Shown here piece after piece: positions 1 through 6,839 of a stretch of 45,486 nucleotides of DNA. Positions within the stretch are counted from its first letter, which is position 1. Every line of letters begins with the position of its first letter. The notes beneath the pieces are model-generated. The model had not been told where the DNA came from. It ran no database searches and saw nothing but the letters and a program-made list of their open reading frames with translations. Origin of the DNA: CAG-841 sp963656825 (GTDB lineage: Bacteria > Bacillota > Clostridia > Oscillospirales > CAG-272); contig CAVKJG010000009.1 of NCBI GenBank assembly GCA_963656825.1, positions 1 through 45,486 on the forward strand, read 5' to 3'. The translations under genes and the position numbers were made by a program.

Positions 1-55
1 AAGAAAAAGGCACCTACGGTGCCTTTTTCTTTTTGGTGGAAACGAGGGGGCTCGA
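1..55. repeat. Direct repeat copy 1: tRNA-Val 3' end plus terminator
   Basis: This 55-bp block is identical to 147-201. It holds a strong hairpin (stem bases GGCACC/GGTGCC flanked by A and T tracts) and then, read on the minus strand, the last 21 bases of the tRNA-Val gene including the encoded CCA. The match stops in the T-loop at 55. What follows (56-142) is not tRNA, so this is a 3'-end fragment and not a second tRNA gene. The copy may continue left of the window. Confidence 0.9.
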
Positions 56-146
56 TTCTCGCGGCTCGTCGCCGCTCGGTCGTCGCGGCTCTGACAGCCG
101 TCTAAGGCTGTCATTCACTCCCGCTCCTTCGAGCCCCGTATGCAAA
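56..146. other. Structured spacer between the two tRNA 3'-end copies
   Basis: No gene is visible. The spacer can fold on itself: GGGGCTCGA at 47-55 is complementary to TCGAGCCCC at 129-137, and an inner hairpin pairs GACAGCC (93-99) with GGCTGTC (106-112). The rest (58-90) is a GC-rich run of degenerate CGGCTCGTCG-like units. On the minus strand it lies just after the tRNA terminator. It could be a structured RNA or the remains of an integrated element. I do not recognise the family. Confidence 0.5.
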
Positions 147-201
147 AAGAAAAAGGCACCTACGGTGCCTTTTTCTTTTTGGTGGAAACGAGGGGGCTCG
201 A
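147..201. repeat. Direct repeat copy 2, containing the real tRNA-Val 3' end
   Basis: This is an exact copy of 1-55 at an offset of 146 bp. Here the tRNA portion continues into the complete tRNA-Val gene. The hairpin at 150-174 is the rho-independent terminator of that tRNA, read on the minus strand and followed by a short T tract. Confidence 0.9.
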
Positions 202-256
202 ACCCATGACCTCACGGATGTGAACCGTGCGCTCTGACCAACTGAGCTACGCTTCC
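180..256 (-). tRNA. tRNA-Val (anticodon CAC)
   Basis: A complete cloverleaf can be drawn on the minus strand. The acceptor stem is GGAAGCG paired with CGTTTCC. The D stem is GCTC/GAGC. The anticodon stem is CACGG/CCGTG around the loop TTCACAT, which gives anticodon CAC for valine codon GTG. The T-loop is TTCGAGC, and CCA is encoded (180-182). The T-stem has one mismatch (T50 against C64), and the mismatched 3' base lies inside the 55-bp duplicated block. A terminator hairpin follows directly. Confidence 0.93.
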
Positions 257-339
257 CTGTCGCAAAACTATTTTATCACAACAGAAAGGCAAATGCAATA
301 GTATTTTGCCGAAAAAATATAAAATTTCGCCGTCTTCTA

Positions 340-368
340 TTGACAAACATAAAAAAAACGGATATATT
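340..368 (+). promoter_or_regulatory. Promoter of the thrS T-box leader
   Basis: A -35 box TTGACA (340-345) and a -10 box TATATT (363-368) are separated by exactly 17 bp. The promoter lies about 200 bp upstream of the T-box antiterminator, the usual length for a T-box leader. Confidence 0.8.
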
Positions 369-375
369 ATAACGT

Positions 376-608
376 GAACAGAAAAAATGCTATCGTCGGG
401 ACACGTCCCGCCGATGTCGGCGTAAAAGAGAGAAGCGCCTTTGGCTGAAAGCGCTTTATGCATGGCACGGCACGGATACCACCCTGTCGGCACGGCGCAG
501 GAAATGGCGCTGCGGGAAAGCCCGTTACAGCAAAAAGAGTTAAAGCTTGAGTGGAACCGTGCATTGCACCTCATATTCCTTTGCGGAATGTGGGGATTTT
601 TTGTTTTT
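376..608 (+). ncRNA. T-box leader of thrS (tRNA-Thr responsive)
   Basis: The diagnostic antiterminator is clear. GAG (549-551) pairs with CTC (570-572) and GTGC (559-562) with GCAC (566-569), leaving the conserved T-box bulge TGGAACC (552-558) that pairs with the uncharged tRNA 3' end. The competing terminator (569-595, then a T-rich run to 608) takes over the CTC arm, as in the family mechanism. Upstream are several stem-loops, for example AAGCGC/GCGCTT at 433-455, that would make up stem I. The specifier codon is not certain by eye; the ACC triplets near 478-483 are the natural candidates for threonine. Confidence 0.88.
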
Positions 609-641
609 TAAGTACATTATTTTGAAAGGATATAAAATTCA

Positions 642-2546
642 ATGGAAATTAAAATCAACGGCGAAAATTTCAGTGTTGAAAACGGTCTTTCCGTTTATGA
701 CGCCGCTAAAGCGGCAGGCGTTTCCGTTCCGCGCGAGGTTATAGCCGCGGAAATCAACGGCGAAACGCACGAGCTTTCCTACCCTGTCCATGACGGAGAT
801 AACGTAAAGCTTCTCACATTTGAAGACGAAGGCGGAAAAAAGACGTTTTTCCACACGGCGTCTCATATTCTTGCGCAGGCGGTAAAGCGCCTTTACCCCG
901 AAGTAAAGCTCACAATAGGACCTGCTATTGACAACGGCTTTTATTACGATTTCGACTCCGATGTGACATTTGCGGCTGAAGAGCTCGAAAAAATCGAAGC
1001 CGAAATGAAGAAAATAGTAAAAGAAAATCTCAAAATAGAACGCTTCACCCTTCCCCGCGAGGAAGCCAAAAAGCTTATGGAAGAAAAGGGCGAGCCTTAT
1101 AAGGTTCTGCTTATAGACAGAGTCCCCGAGGGCGAAGAGATATCGTTCTACAAGCAGGGCGAATTCACCGACCTTTGCGCAGGCCCTCACCTTTTCTCCA
1201 CCGGCGCGATAAAAGCCTTCAAGCTCACACAATGCACAGGCGCATACTGGGAGGGCGACTCCAAAAACAAAATGCTTCAGAGAGTTTACGGCACGGCTTT
1301 CCCGACAAAGGAAGCCCTTGCCGCATATCTTGATATGCTTGAAGAAGCGAAAAAGCGCGATCACCGCAAGCTCGGAAAAGAACTCGGTCTGTTCACGATA
1401 ATGGACGAGGGTCCCGGCTTCCCGTTCTTCCTTCCCAACGGAATGGTGCTCAGAAATACGCTTATAGAATATTGGCGCGAGGTTCATAAGAGATACGGCT
1501 ATGTCGAAATAAGCACGCCTATGATACTCAACCGTTCTCTCTGGGAGCGTTCCGGTCACTGGGCGCATTATAAAAACAATATGTATACCACCGTTATCGA
1601 CGGCGCGGACTTTGCAATAAAACCGATGAACTGTCCCGGCGGTATGCTTGTTTACAAATCCGAAATGCATTCCTACCGCGATCTTCCTCTCCGTATGGGC
1701 GAGCTCGGCGTTGTGCATCGTCATGAGCTTTCGGGCGCGCTTCACGGACTGTTCCGCGTCCGTTGCTTCACACAGGACGACGCTCATATCTTTATGACAT
1801 GGGATCAGATGAAAGACGAAATCAAAAACGTTGTAAGACTGTTCGACGAGGTTTACTCCGTATTCGGTCTTTCGTATCAGATTGAAGTATCCACAATGCC
1901 CGAAGACCATATGGGCGACGTAAAGGATTGGGATTTTGCAACCGAAACGCTTAAAGAAGCCGTTTCCGAAATGGGCAAGGATTACGTTATAAATGAAGGC
2001 GACGGCGCATTCTACGGTCCGAAGCTTGACTTCCACCTCTCAGACTGTCTGGGCAGAACGTGGCAGTGCGGTACGATCCAGCTCGATATGCAGCTTCCCG
2101 AAAGATTCGAGCTTGAATATATGGGCGCGGATAACGAAAAGCATCGCCCCGTAATGATTCATCGCGTTGTTCTCGGCTCTATCGAAAGATTTATCGGTAT
2201 CATCACCGAGCATTATGCGGGAGCGTTTCCTGTATGGCTTGCTCCCGTTCAGGTAAAGGTTCTCCCCATAGGCGAAGGCCATGTTGAATATGCAAACAAG
2301 GTCAAAGCTATACTTGAAGAAAATCATCTGCGCGCAGAGGTTGACGCAAGAAACGAAAAGATAGGCTACAAGATAAGAGAAGCTCAGCTGAAAAAAGTTC
2401 CTTATATGCTGGTCGTTGGCGACAAGGAAATGGCGGAAGGACTTGTTGCCGTCCGCAGCAGAAGCGAAGGCGAGCTCGGTCAGCTTACAATAGAGGATTT
2501 CGCAAAAAGAGCTGTTGAAGAAGTCAAAAACAAAATAAACAAATAA
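642..2546 (+). CDS. thrS: Threonine--tRNA ligase
   Basis: The enzyme charges tRNA-Thr with threonine in the cytoplasm. The 634 residues match the family length. In order: an N-terminal TGS domain (about 1-60), the editing/SAD domain beginning at FFHTASHILAQ, then the class II catalytic core with the zinc-site Cys in PMNCPGG, motif 2 RVRCFTQDDAH, and motif 3 MIHRVVLGSIERF, followed by a C-terminal anticodon-binding domain. The start is the ATG after GAAAGGA (624-630). Expression should be induced by threonine starvation through the T-box leader directly upstream. A hairpin follows the stop. Confidence 0.97.
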   Translation: MEIKINGENFSVENGLSVYDAAKAAGVSVPREVIAAEINGETHELSYPVHDGDNVKLLTFEDEGGKKTFFHTASHILAQAVKRLYPEVKLTIGPAIDNGFYYDFDSDVTFAAEELEKIEAEMKKIVKENLKIERFTLPREEAKKLMEEKGEPYKVLLIDRVPEGEEISFYKQGEFTDLCAGPHLFSTGAIKAFKLTQCTGAYWEGDSKNKMLQRVYGTAFPTKEALAAYLDMLEEAKKRDHRKLGKELGLFTIMDEGPGFPFFLPNGMVLRNTLIEYWREVHKRYGYVEISTPMILNRSLWERSGHWAHYKNNMYTTVIDGADFAIKPMNCPGGMLVYKSEMHSYRDLPLRMGELGVVHRHELSGALHGLFRVRCFTQDDAHIFMTWDQMKDEIKNVVRLFDEVYSVFGLSYQIEVSTMPEDHMGDVKDWDFATETLKEAVSEMGKDYVINEGDGAFYGPKLDFHLSDCLGRTWQCGTIQLDMQLPERFELEYMGADNEKHRPVMIHRVVLGSIERFIGIITEHYAGAFPVWLAPVQVKVLPIGEGHVEYANKVKAILEENHLRAEVDARNEKIGYKIREAQLKKVPYMLVVGDKEMAEGLVAVRSRSEGELGQLTIEDFAKRAVEEVKNKINK

Positions 2547-2552
2547 AACCGG

Positions 2553-2583
2553 AAATCGCCCCGAAAATATTTCGGGGCGATTT
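2553..2583 (+). terminator. Hairpin terminator after thrS
   Basis: AAATCGCCCCGAAA and its exact complement form a 14-bp stem with a 3-nt loop. Only three Ts close it, and the NUDIX gene starts 28 bp later, so read-through is likely. Confidence 0.65.
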
Positions 2584-2610
2584 CAACCGAAGAAAGTGCG
2601 AGGTGTGCGC

Positions 2611-3078
2611 GTGAAAATTACAAAAACGGAAATCGTAAATATGATAATGATAGAAAACAAAAGCACGGGAAAGGTTCTTGTGCTGAACAGACGCGGCTCG
2701 TGGGCGGGGCTGACCTTCCCCGGCGGTCACGTCGAAAAAGGAGAACCGTTTTATGACGCCGCCGCGCGCGAGGCAAAGGAAGAGACGGGACTTGACGTAT
2801 CCGATCTGCGTCTTTGCGGCGTGGTTCACTGGGGAAACAGGCAAAACGGCGACTGCTACCTCGAATTTCTTTACAAAACAAGCAAGTTCTACGGCGTGCT
2901 TCTGCCCGAAACAATTGAAGGCAGTATCGCATGGATGTCGCCTGATGAGCTTAAAAATTCGGACAGACTTTCTCCGAACTTTTCAATGTACCTGCCGATG
3001 TTTTTTGAAAACAAATACAGCGAGCTGTATTTCGATTGGAACGGCGCCGACTGGAACGGCAAACCGGAATACAGGTAA
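2611..3078 (+). CDS. NUDIX hydrolase, 8-oxo-dGTP diphosphatase-like
   Basis: This is a probable nucleotide-pool sanitising pyrophosphohydrolase. The complete NUDIX box is present, running from GGHVEKGE to REAKEETGL, with the metal-binding REAKEE core. I place the start at the GTG at 2611 because GAGGTG (2600-2605) sits 5 bp upstream; an in-frame GTG at 2596 has no such site. The protein is about 155 residues, normal for the MutT/YtkD-like group. It follows thrS by 64 bp and could be reached by thrS read-through. The exact substrate cannot be told from sequence; 8-oxo-dGTP is the family default. Confidence 0.88.
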   Translation: MKITKTEIVNMIMIENKSTGKVLVLNRRGSWAGLTFPGGHVEKGEPFYDAAAREAKEETGLDVSDLRLCGVVHWGNRQNGDCYLEFLYKTSKFYGVLLPETIEGSIAWMSPDELKNSDRLSPNFSMYLPMFFENKYSELYFDWNGADWNGKPEYR

Positions 3079-3157
3079 AAAATAAAATATCAGAACAAGT
3101 ACGGCGGATTTTCAAAAAAGCTCGGCAGCTTTGCGGGGCAGCTTGCCCTCGTGCAAC

Positions 3158-3185
3158 AGACGGAAGCGCAAAAACGCTTCCGTCT
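3158..3185 (+). terminator. Terminator after the NUDIX gene
   Basis: An 11-bp perfect stem (AGACGGAAGCG and its complement) with loop CAAAAA is followed by TTTCTT on the plus strand. It lies between convergent genes, just beyond the argH stop codon. Confidence 0.85.
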
Positions 3186-3189
3186 TTTC

Positions 3190-4569
3190 TTATTGCAAAT
3201 TGTATTTTTCTTTTACAAAGCTTATCTGCTTTTCGACGGATGAAGGCGACGTTCCGCCCTCCGATATACGCCTTTCCACGCACGCGGAAAGCTCTATATC
3301 GCCGTAGACGTCTTCTTCAAAAAGCTCGCTGTATTTTTTATATTCCGAAAGCGGAAACGTTTCGAGAACACAGCCTTTTTCAATACATTCGGAAACTATT
3401 TTCCCAGATATTTTGTACGCCGAGCGGAACGGCATACCCTTTCTGACAAGATAATCGGCAAGATCGGTTGCGTTTATAAAGCCTTTTGCCGCGGCGTTTT
3501 TCATATTGTCGCGCCGGAAAGCACAGCCTGAAAGCATAGCCGTCATAAGAGAAACGCAAGCCTTTACGGTATCTGCCGCATCGAAAAGTCCTTCCTTGTC
3601 CTCCTGCATATCCTTGTTATATGCAAGCGGAAGTCCCTTCATAACGGTCAGCATCGACATAAGCGAGCCGTAAACTCTGCCGGTTTTGCCGCGCACAAGC
3701 TCAGCCATATCGGGATTTTTCTTCTGCGGCATGATCGACGAACCGGTTGTATATGCGTCTGCGATTTCAACAAAGCCGAACTCCCAGCCCGACCACAGCA
3801 CAAGCTCCTCGGAAAGACGTGAAAGATGCATCATAAGCGTTGCCGCACACGAAAGAAATTCAATGCAGAAATCCCTGTCGGAAACCCCGTCAAGACTGTT
3901 CCCGCAGATCTCGTCAAAGCCGAGAAGCTCCGCCTCAAAAACGCGATCCGTATCGTAAGTCGTTCCGGCAAGCGCGCATGAGCCGATGGGCGAGATGTTG
4001 ATTCTTTTTCTGCAATCGGAAAGGCGGTCTATATCTCTGCAAAACATAAATGCATACGCCATGAGATGATGCCCCAGCGTCACCGGCTGCGCTCTTTGCA
4101 TATGCGTATATCCGGGCATTATCGTGCTTTTTTCCTGCATGGCGCGATTGCAAAGAACGGACACAAGACCGAGGAGCAGCGCTTTTATTCCGTCGGTTTC
4201 GTCGCGCAGATACATTCTTGTGTCAAGCGCGACCTGATCGTTGCGGCTTCTCGCGGTGTGAAGTCTTTTCCCCGCGTCGCCGATGCGCGCCGTCAGCTCC
4301 TGCTCCACGAACATATGAATATCCTCGCAGGAAGAATCTGCTTCGAGCGCACCGCTCTCGATATCCGAAAGTATTCCGCACAGCCCTTCCGTTATTTTTT
4401 CCGCCTCTGCTTTTGAGATTATTCCCTTTGCCGACAGCATTGCCGCGTGCGCTATACTGCCGGTTATGTCCTGACGGAACATTCTTTTGTCAAAGCCTAT
4501 CGAAGAATTGAAGCTGTCCGCGGCTTTATCCGTTTTGGCGGAGGTTCTTCCCTCCCACATTTTTCCCAT
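3190..4569 (-). CDS. argH: Argininosuccinate lyase
   Basis: It cleaves argininosuccinate to arginine and fumarate, the last step of arginine synthesis. The fumarase/aspartase-superfamily signature GSSIMPQKKNPD is intact. The N-terminus MGKMWEGRTSAKTDK resembles the K-W-GGR start of ArgH. I choose the ATG at 4569 because GGAG lies 6 bp upstream; a longer reading is open to 4647 but has no ribosome site. This gives 459 residues, the usual length. argG lies 52 bp upstream on the same strand, so the two form an argGH operon. Confidence 0.95.
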   Translation of the reverse strand: MGKMWEGRTSAKTDKAADSFNSSIGFDKRMFRQDITGSIAHAAMLSAKGIISKAEAEKITEGLCGILSDIESGALEADSSCEDIHMFVEQELTARIGDAGKRLHTARSRNDQVALDTRMYLRDETDGIKALLLGLVSVLCNRAMQEKSTIMPGYTHMQRAQPVTLGHHLMAYAFMFCRDIDRLSDCRKRINISPIGSCALAGTTYDTDRVFEAELLGFDEICGNSLDGVSDRDFCIEFLSCAATLMMHLSRLSEELVLWSGWEFGFVEIADAYTTGSSIMPQKKNPDMAELVRGKTGRVYGSLMSMLTVMKGLPLAYNKDMQEDKEGLFDAADTVKACVSLMTAMLSGCAFRRDNMKNAAAKGFINATDLADYLVRKGMPFRSAYKISGKIVSECIEKGCVLETFPLSEYKKYSELFEEDVYGDIELSACVERRISEGGTSPSSVEKQISFVKEKYNLQ

Positions 4570-4584
4570 ATTTTTCTCCATAGC

Positions 4585-4612
4585 AAAAGCGCCTGCAAAT
4601 GCCTGCGCTTTT
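4585..4612. terminator. Hairpin in the argG-argH gap
   Basis: AAAAGCGC (4585-4592) pairs with GCGCTTTT (4605-4612), with an imperfect inner part. The long T tract is on the plus strand; reading in the argGH direction only four Ts follow. It is therefore a poor terminator for argG and is more likely a partial attenuator or an mRNA processing structure between the two genes. Confidence 0.4.
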
Positions 4613-4621
4613 TTTATTTTT

Positions 4622-5845
4622 TTATTTGCTGTTCTTTTCGTCAACAAGCGCCTGAACCTTTATCGGAAGTCCGAAAAGATTTATAAAGCCTTCGGCGTCC
4701 TTCTGATTGTAATCGCTTTCGCCGAACGTGGCTATTTCCTCGCTGTAAAGCGAATATTTGCTCCACACGCCCGCATTTATCATATTGCCCTTGTAAAGCT
4801 TGAGCTTTACCTTTCCGGTAACCTTTTCCTGAGTTTTGTCAACAAATGCGGAAAGCGCCTCGCGCAGCGGCGTAAACCACTGACCGTTGTAGACAAGCTC
4901 CGCAAAGGTTATTGAAAGCTTCTGCTTTTCGTGCATAGTCATCTTGTCAAGGCAGATCTGTTCAAGCACGGAATGAGCCTTGTAAAGTATCGTGCCTCCC
5001 GGCGTTTCGTAAACTCCGCGGCATTTCATTCCGACAAGACGGTTTTCGACTATATCGAGAATTCCTATTCCGTTCTTTCCGCCTATCTCGTTGAGCTTGA
5101 GAATTATGTTCTTCGCGCTCATTTTTTCGCCGTTCAGCGCCGTGGGAATTCCTTTCTCGAAATCAAGCTCTGTATATGTCGGCTTATCGGGCGCGTCGAT
5201 GGGAGAAACGCCCATTTCAAGAAATCCTTTTTTCTCGTACTGAGGCTCGTTTCCCGTATCCTCGAGGTCAAGCCCCTCGTGTGACAGATGCCAGAGATTT
5301 TTATCCTTTGAGTAGTTTGTTTCGCGGTTTATCTTGAGCGGAACATTGTGCGCCTCGGCATAGTCTATTTCTTCGTCGCGCGATTTTATCGACCATTCGC
5401 GCCACGGAGCGATTATCGGCATATTCGGCGCAAAGTGCTTTATTGCAAGCTCGAAACGAACCTGATCGTTTCCCTTTCCCGTACAGCCGTGACAGATAGC
5501 GTCCGCGCCCTCCTTTACGGCTATATCGACAAGCGCCTTTGCAATGCACGGACGGGCGTGCGATGTTCCGAGCAGATATTCTTCGTAAACCGCGCCTGCT
5601 TTCATTGTGGGGATTATATAATTATCCACATAATCGTCCGTAAGGTCAAGAACGTAAAGCTTCGACGCTCCGGTTTTCAGCGCTTTCTCTTCAAGGCCGT
5701 CAAGCTCGTCTGCCTGACCGACGTTTCCCGAAACCGCAACTACCTCGCAGTTGTTGTAGTTTTCTTTGAGCCACGGAATAATTATGGAAGTATCAAGACC
5801 GCCGGAATACGCCAAAACAACTTTTTTTATATCTTCTTTTTTCAT
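4622..5845 (-). CDS. argG: Argininosuccinate synthase
   Basis: It joins citrulline and aspartate using ATP to make argininosuccinate. The PP-loop motif AYSGGLDTS is at residues 12-20, and the conserved GCTGKGNDQVRFE block follows about residue 115. I take the ATG at 5845 as start because GGAG is 9 bp upstream and the protein then begins MKKEDIKKVVLAYSGG, with 407 residues, as in the family. The gene diverges from the ferredoxin gene and sits behind a strong promoter and three ARG boxes, so arginine repression through an ArgR-type regulator is expected. Confidence 0.96.
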   Translation of the reverse strand: MKKEDIKKVVLAYSGGLDTSIIIPWLKENYNNCEVVAVSGNVGQADELDGLEEKALKTGASKLYVLDLTDDYVDNYIIPTMKAGAVYEEYLLGTSHARPCIAKALVDIAVKEGADAICHGCTGKGNDQVRFELAIKHFAPNMPIIAPWREWSIKSRDEEIDYAEAHNVPLKINRETNYSKDKNLWHLSHEGLDLEDTGNEPQYEKKGFLEMGVSPIDAPDKPTYTELDFEKGIPTALNGEKMSAKNIILKLNEIGGKNGIGILDIVENRLVGMKCRGVYETPGGTILYKAHSVLEQICLDKMTMHEKQKLSITFAELVYNGQWFTPLREALSAFVDKTQEKVTGKVKLKLYKGNMINAGVWSKYSLYSEEIATFGESDYNQKDAEGFINLFGLPIKVQALVDEKNSK

Positions 5846-5867
5846 TTTCAACATCTCCGAAATCAAT

Positions 5868-5968
5868 TTTGAATTTTTATGCACAAATCATATCACGTTT
5901 TTGGATATTTGTCAACAGTTTTTGCATATTTATTCTCAAAATAAAGATTTTCAGCAATTTTATTCACA
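5868..5968 (-). promoter_or_regulatory. argG promoter with three ARG boxes
   Basis: On the minus strand a -35 TTGACA (5910-5915) and a -10 TATGAT (5887-5892) are 17 bp apart. Three 18-bp sites resemble the ArgR consensus (TGAAT, A/T-rich centre, ATTCA). Box 1 at 5868-5885, TTTGAATTTTTATGCACA, overlaps the expected transcription start and fits the consensus with about one mismatch. Boxes at 5921-5938 and 5951-5968 lie upstream of the -35 and are 30 bp apart. This accounts for most of the 304-bp gap between argG and the ferredoxin gene. Confidence 0.75.
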
Positions 5969-6068
5969 GAAAATGCGCTTTTGCAGCCGGGTTTGATACA
6001 ATTTGCCTCCGATTGCCGGAAAATATATCTTTCCCTCAAAGATTTTTTATAAATTTGCAAAAAAATAT

Positions 6069-6131
6069 TTGACTTTTGGATTTTTTATGATACAATGAAT
6101 TGACAAATAAAAAAGACGGCTGTATGCCGTC
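6069..6131 (+). promoter_or_regulatory. Ferredoxin promoter and leader hairpin
   Basis: A -35 TTGACT (6069-6074) and a -10 TACAAT (6091-6096) are 16 bp apart; an overlapping TATGAT (6086-6091) is another possible -10. The leader contains a small hairpin, GACGGC (6115-6120) with GCCGTC (6126-6131), just before the ribosome site GGAG. It has no T tract, so it is more likely an mRNA-stabilising 5' structure than a terminator. Confidence 0.6.
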
Positions 6132-6149
6132 GGAACGGAGAATTTAACT

Positions 6150-6323
6150 ATGCCTTATGTAATCGATCCCGAAAAATGCATCGGCTGCGGATCCTGCGCA
6201 GATAACTGCCCCGTGAGCTGCATTTCCGAAAAGGACGGAAAATATGTAATCAACGCTGACGAATGCGTTGACTGCGGAACTTGTGCCGGCGTTTGCCCTG
6301 TTGAAGCTCCCGAGCAGAAGTAA
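6150..6323 (+). CDS. 2[4Fe-4S] ferredoxin
   Basis: A 57-residue clostridial-type ferredoxin for low-potential electron transfer in the cytoplasm. Two classic cluster motifs are visible, CIGCGSCADNCP and CVDCGTCAGVCP, each CxxCxxCxxxCP and together binding two [4Fe-4S] clusters. There is an extra Cys (CPVSC) after the first motif. Ribosome site GGAG lies 10 bp upstream of the ATG. It is monocistronic, with its own promoter and a strong terminator. Such a ferredoxin implies anaerobic metabolism (pyruvate:ferredoxin oxidoreductase, hydrogenase or Rnf type). Confidence 0.95.
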   Translation: MPYVIDPEKCIGCGSCADNCPVSCISEKDGKYVINADECVDCGTCAGVCPVEAPEQK

Positions 6324-6337
6324 TCAGATCAAAGAGA

Positions 6338-6367
6338 AAAGACCGTTGCGGCTCAGCAGCGGTCTTT
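6338..6367. terminator. Bidirectional terminator, ferredoxin / Rrf2 regulator
   Basis: A 12-bp stem (AAAGACCGTTGC with GCAGCGGTCTTT, one wobble pair) lies between two convergent genes. There is a T tract on the plus strand and TTTTCTCTTT on the minus strand, so it can stop transcription from both sides. Confidence 0.85.
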
Positions 6368-6373
6368 TTGCTT

Positions 6374-6799
6374 TTATATAACGTAATTGTCGGAGCCGTT
6401 TTCGCGCATAAGCTCGGAAAGCTTTATCCCGCCGAAATATTCGCACGTCAGCCTGTAATATCCCTCCCACACGGGCAAGGTTCTGCATTCGGAGGCTCTG
6501 TCGCATTCCTTTGCGCCTTTTTCAAGGCAGGCAACGGGCGCAAGATCTCCCTCCGTAAGACGAAGTATTTCAAGGACGGTATATTCGTCCGGCTCGCGGA
6601 CAAGCCTGTAACCTCCGCCCTTTCCGTGAGCGCCATCGACAAGTCCGCCCTCGGTAAGCGACGGCATTATTCTTTCCATATATTTTATCGAAAGCTCCTG
6701 CCGCTCGGCAATTTCCTTCATTGTGATATATCCGCTTCCGCGATGCTCCGCAAGGTCGATCATTACTCTGAGCGCGTATCTTCCGCGTGTTGATATCAT
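6374..6799 (-). CDS. Rrf2-family transcriptional regulator with IscR-like cysteines
   Basis: A DNA-binding repressor of 141 residues. The N-terminal winged helix starts MISTRGRYALRVMIDLAEH, typical of Rrf2, and the wing GKGGGYRL is present. Three cysteines at 91, 99 and 105 sit where IscR binds its [2Fe-2S] cluster, though spaced C-x7-C-x5-C and not C-x5-C-x5-C, and the IscR cluster histidine is not evident. The gene lies 40 bp downstream of cysK on the same strand, which also recalls CymR, the Rrf2 regulator of cysteine metabolism that partners with CysK in Bacillus. Iron-sulfur sensing, cysteine sensing or both are possible. Confidence 0.88.
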   Translation of the reverse strand: MISTRGRYALRVMIDLAEHRGSGYITMKEIAERQELSIKYMERIMPSLTEGGLVDGAHGKGGGYRLVREPDEYTVLEILRLTEGDLAPVACLEKGAKECDRASECRTLPVWEGYYRLTCEYFGGIKLSELMRENGSDNYVI

Positions 6800-6839
6800 A
6801 ACCGTAAAACTCCGTTTTTTGTAGCTTGTTTATGTGTTT

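Noticed and set aside
1..55. A second tRNA gene at the left edge
   Set aside because: Only the last 21 nt of the tRNA are present; the sequence after the T-loop diverges, so no cloverleaf can form.
58..90. CRISPR-like array in the GC-rich repeats of the spacer
   Set aside because: The units are degenerate, about 10 bp, and contiguous, with no constant-length unique spacers and no cas genes nearby.
639..2036. Long open frame (465 aa) on the minus strand across thrS
   Set aside because: It lies wholly within thrS, which has all its family motifs, and the antisense protein shows no recognisable domain. Codon bias in the real gene explains the open frame.
6115..6131. Terminator or riboswitch in the ferredoxin leader
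   Set aside because: The stem is only 6 bp with no T tract, and the leader is too short for a known riboswitch.
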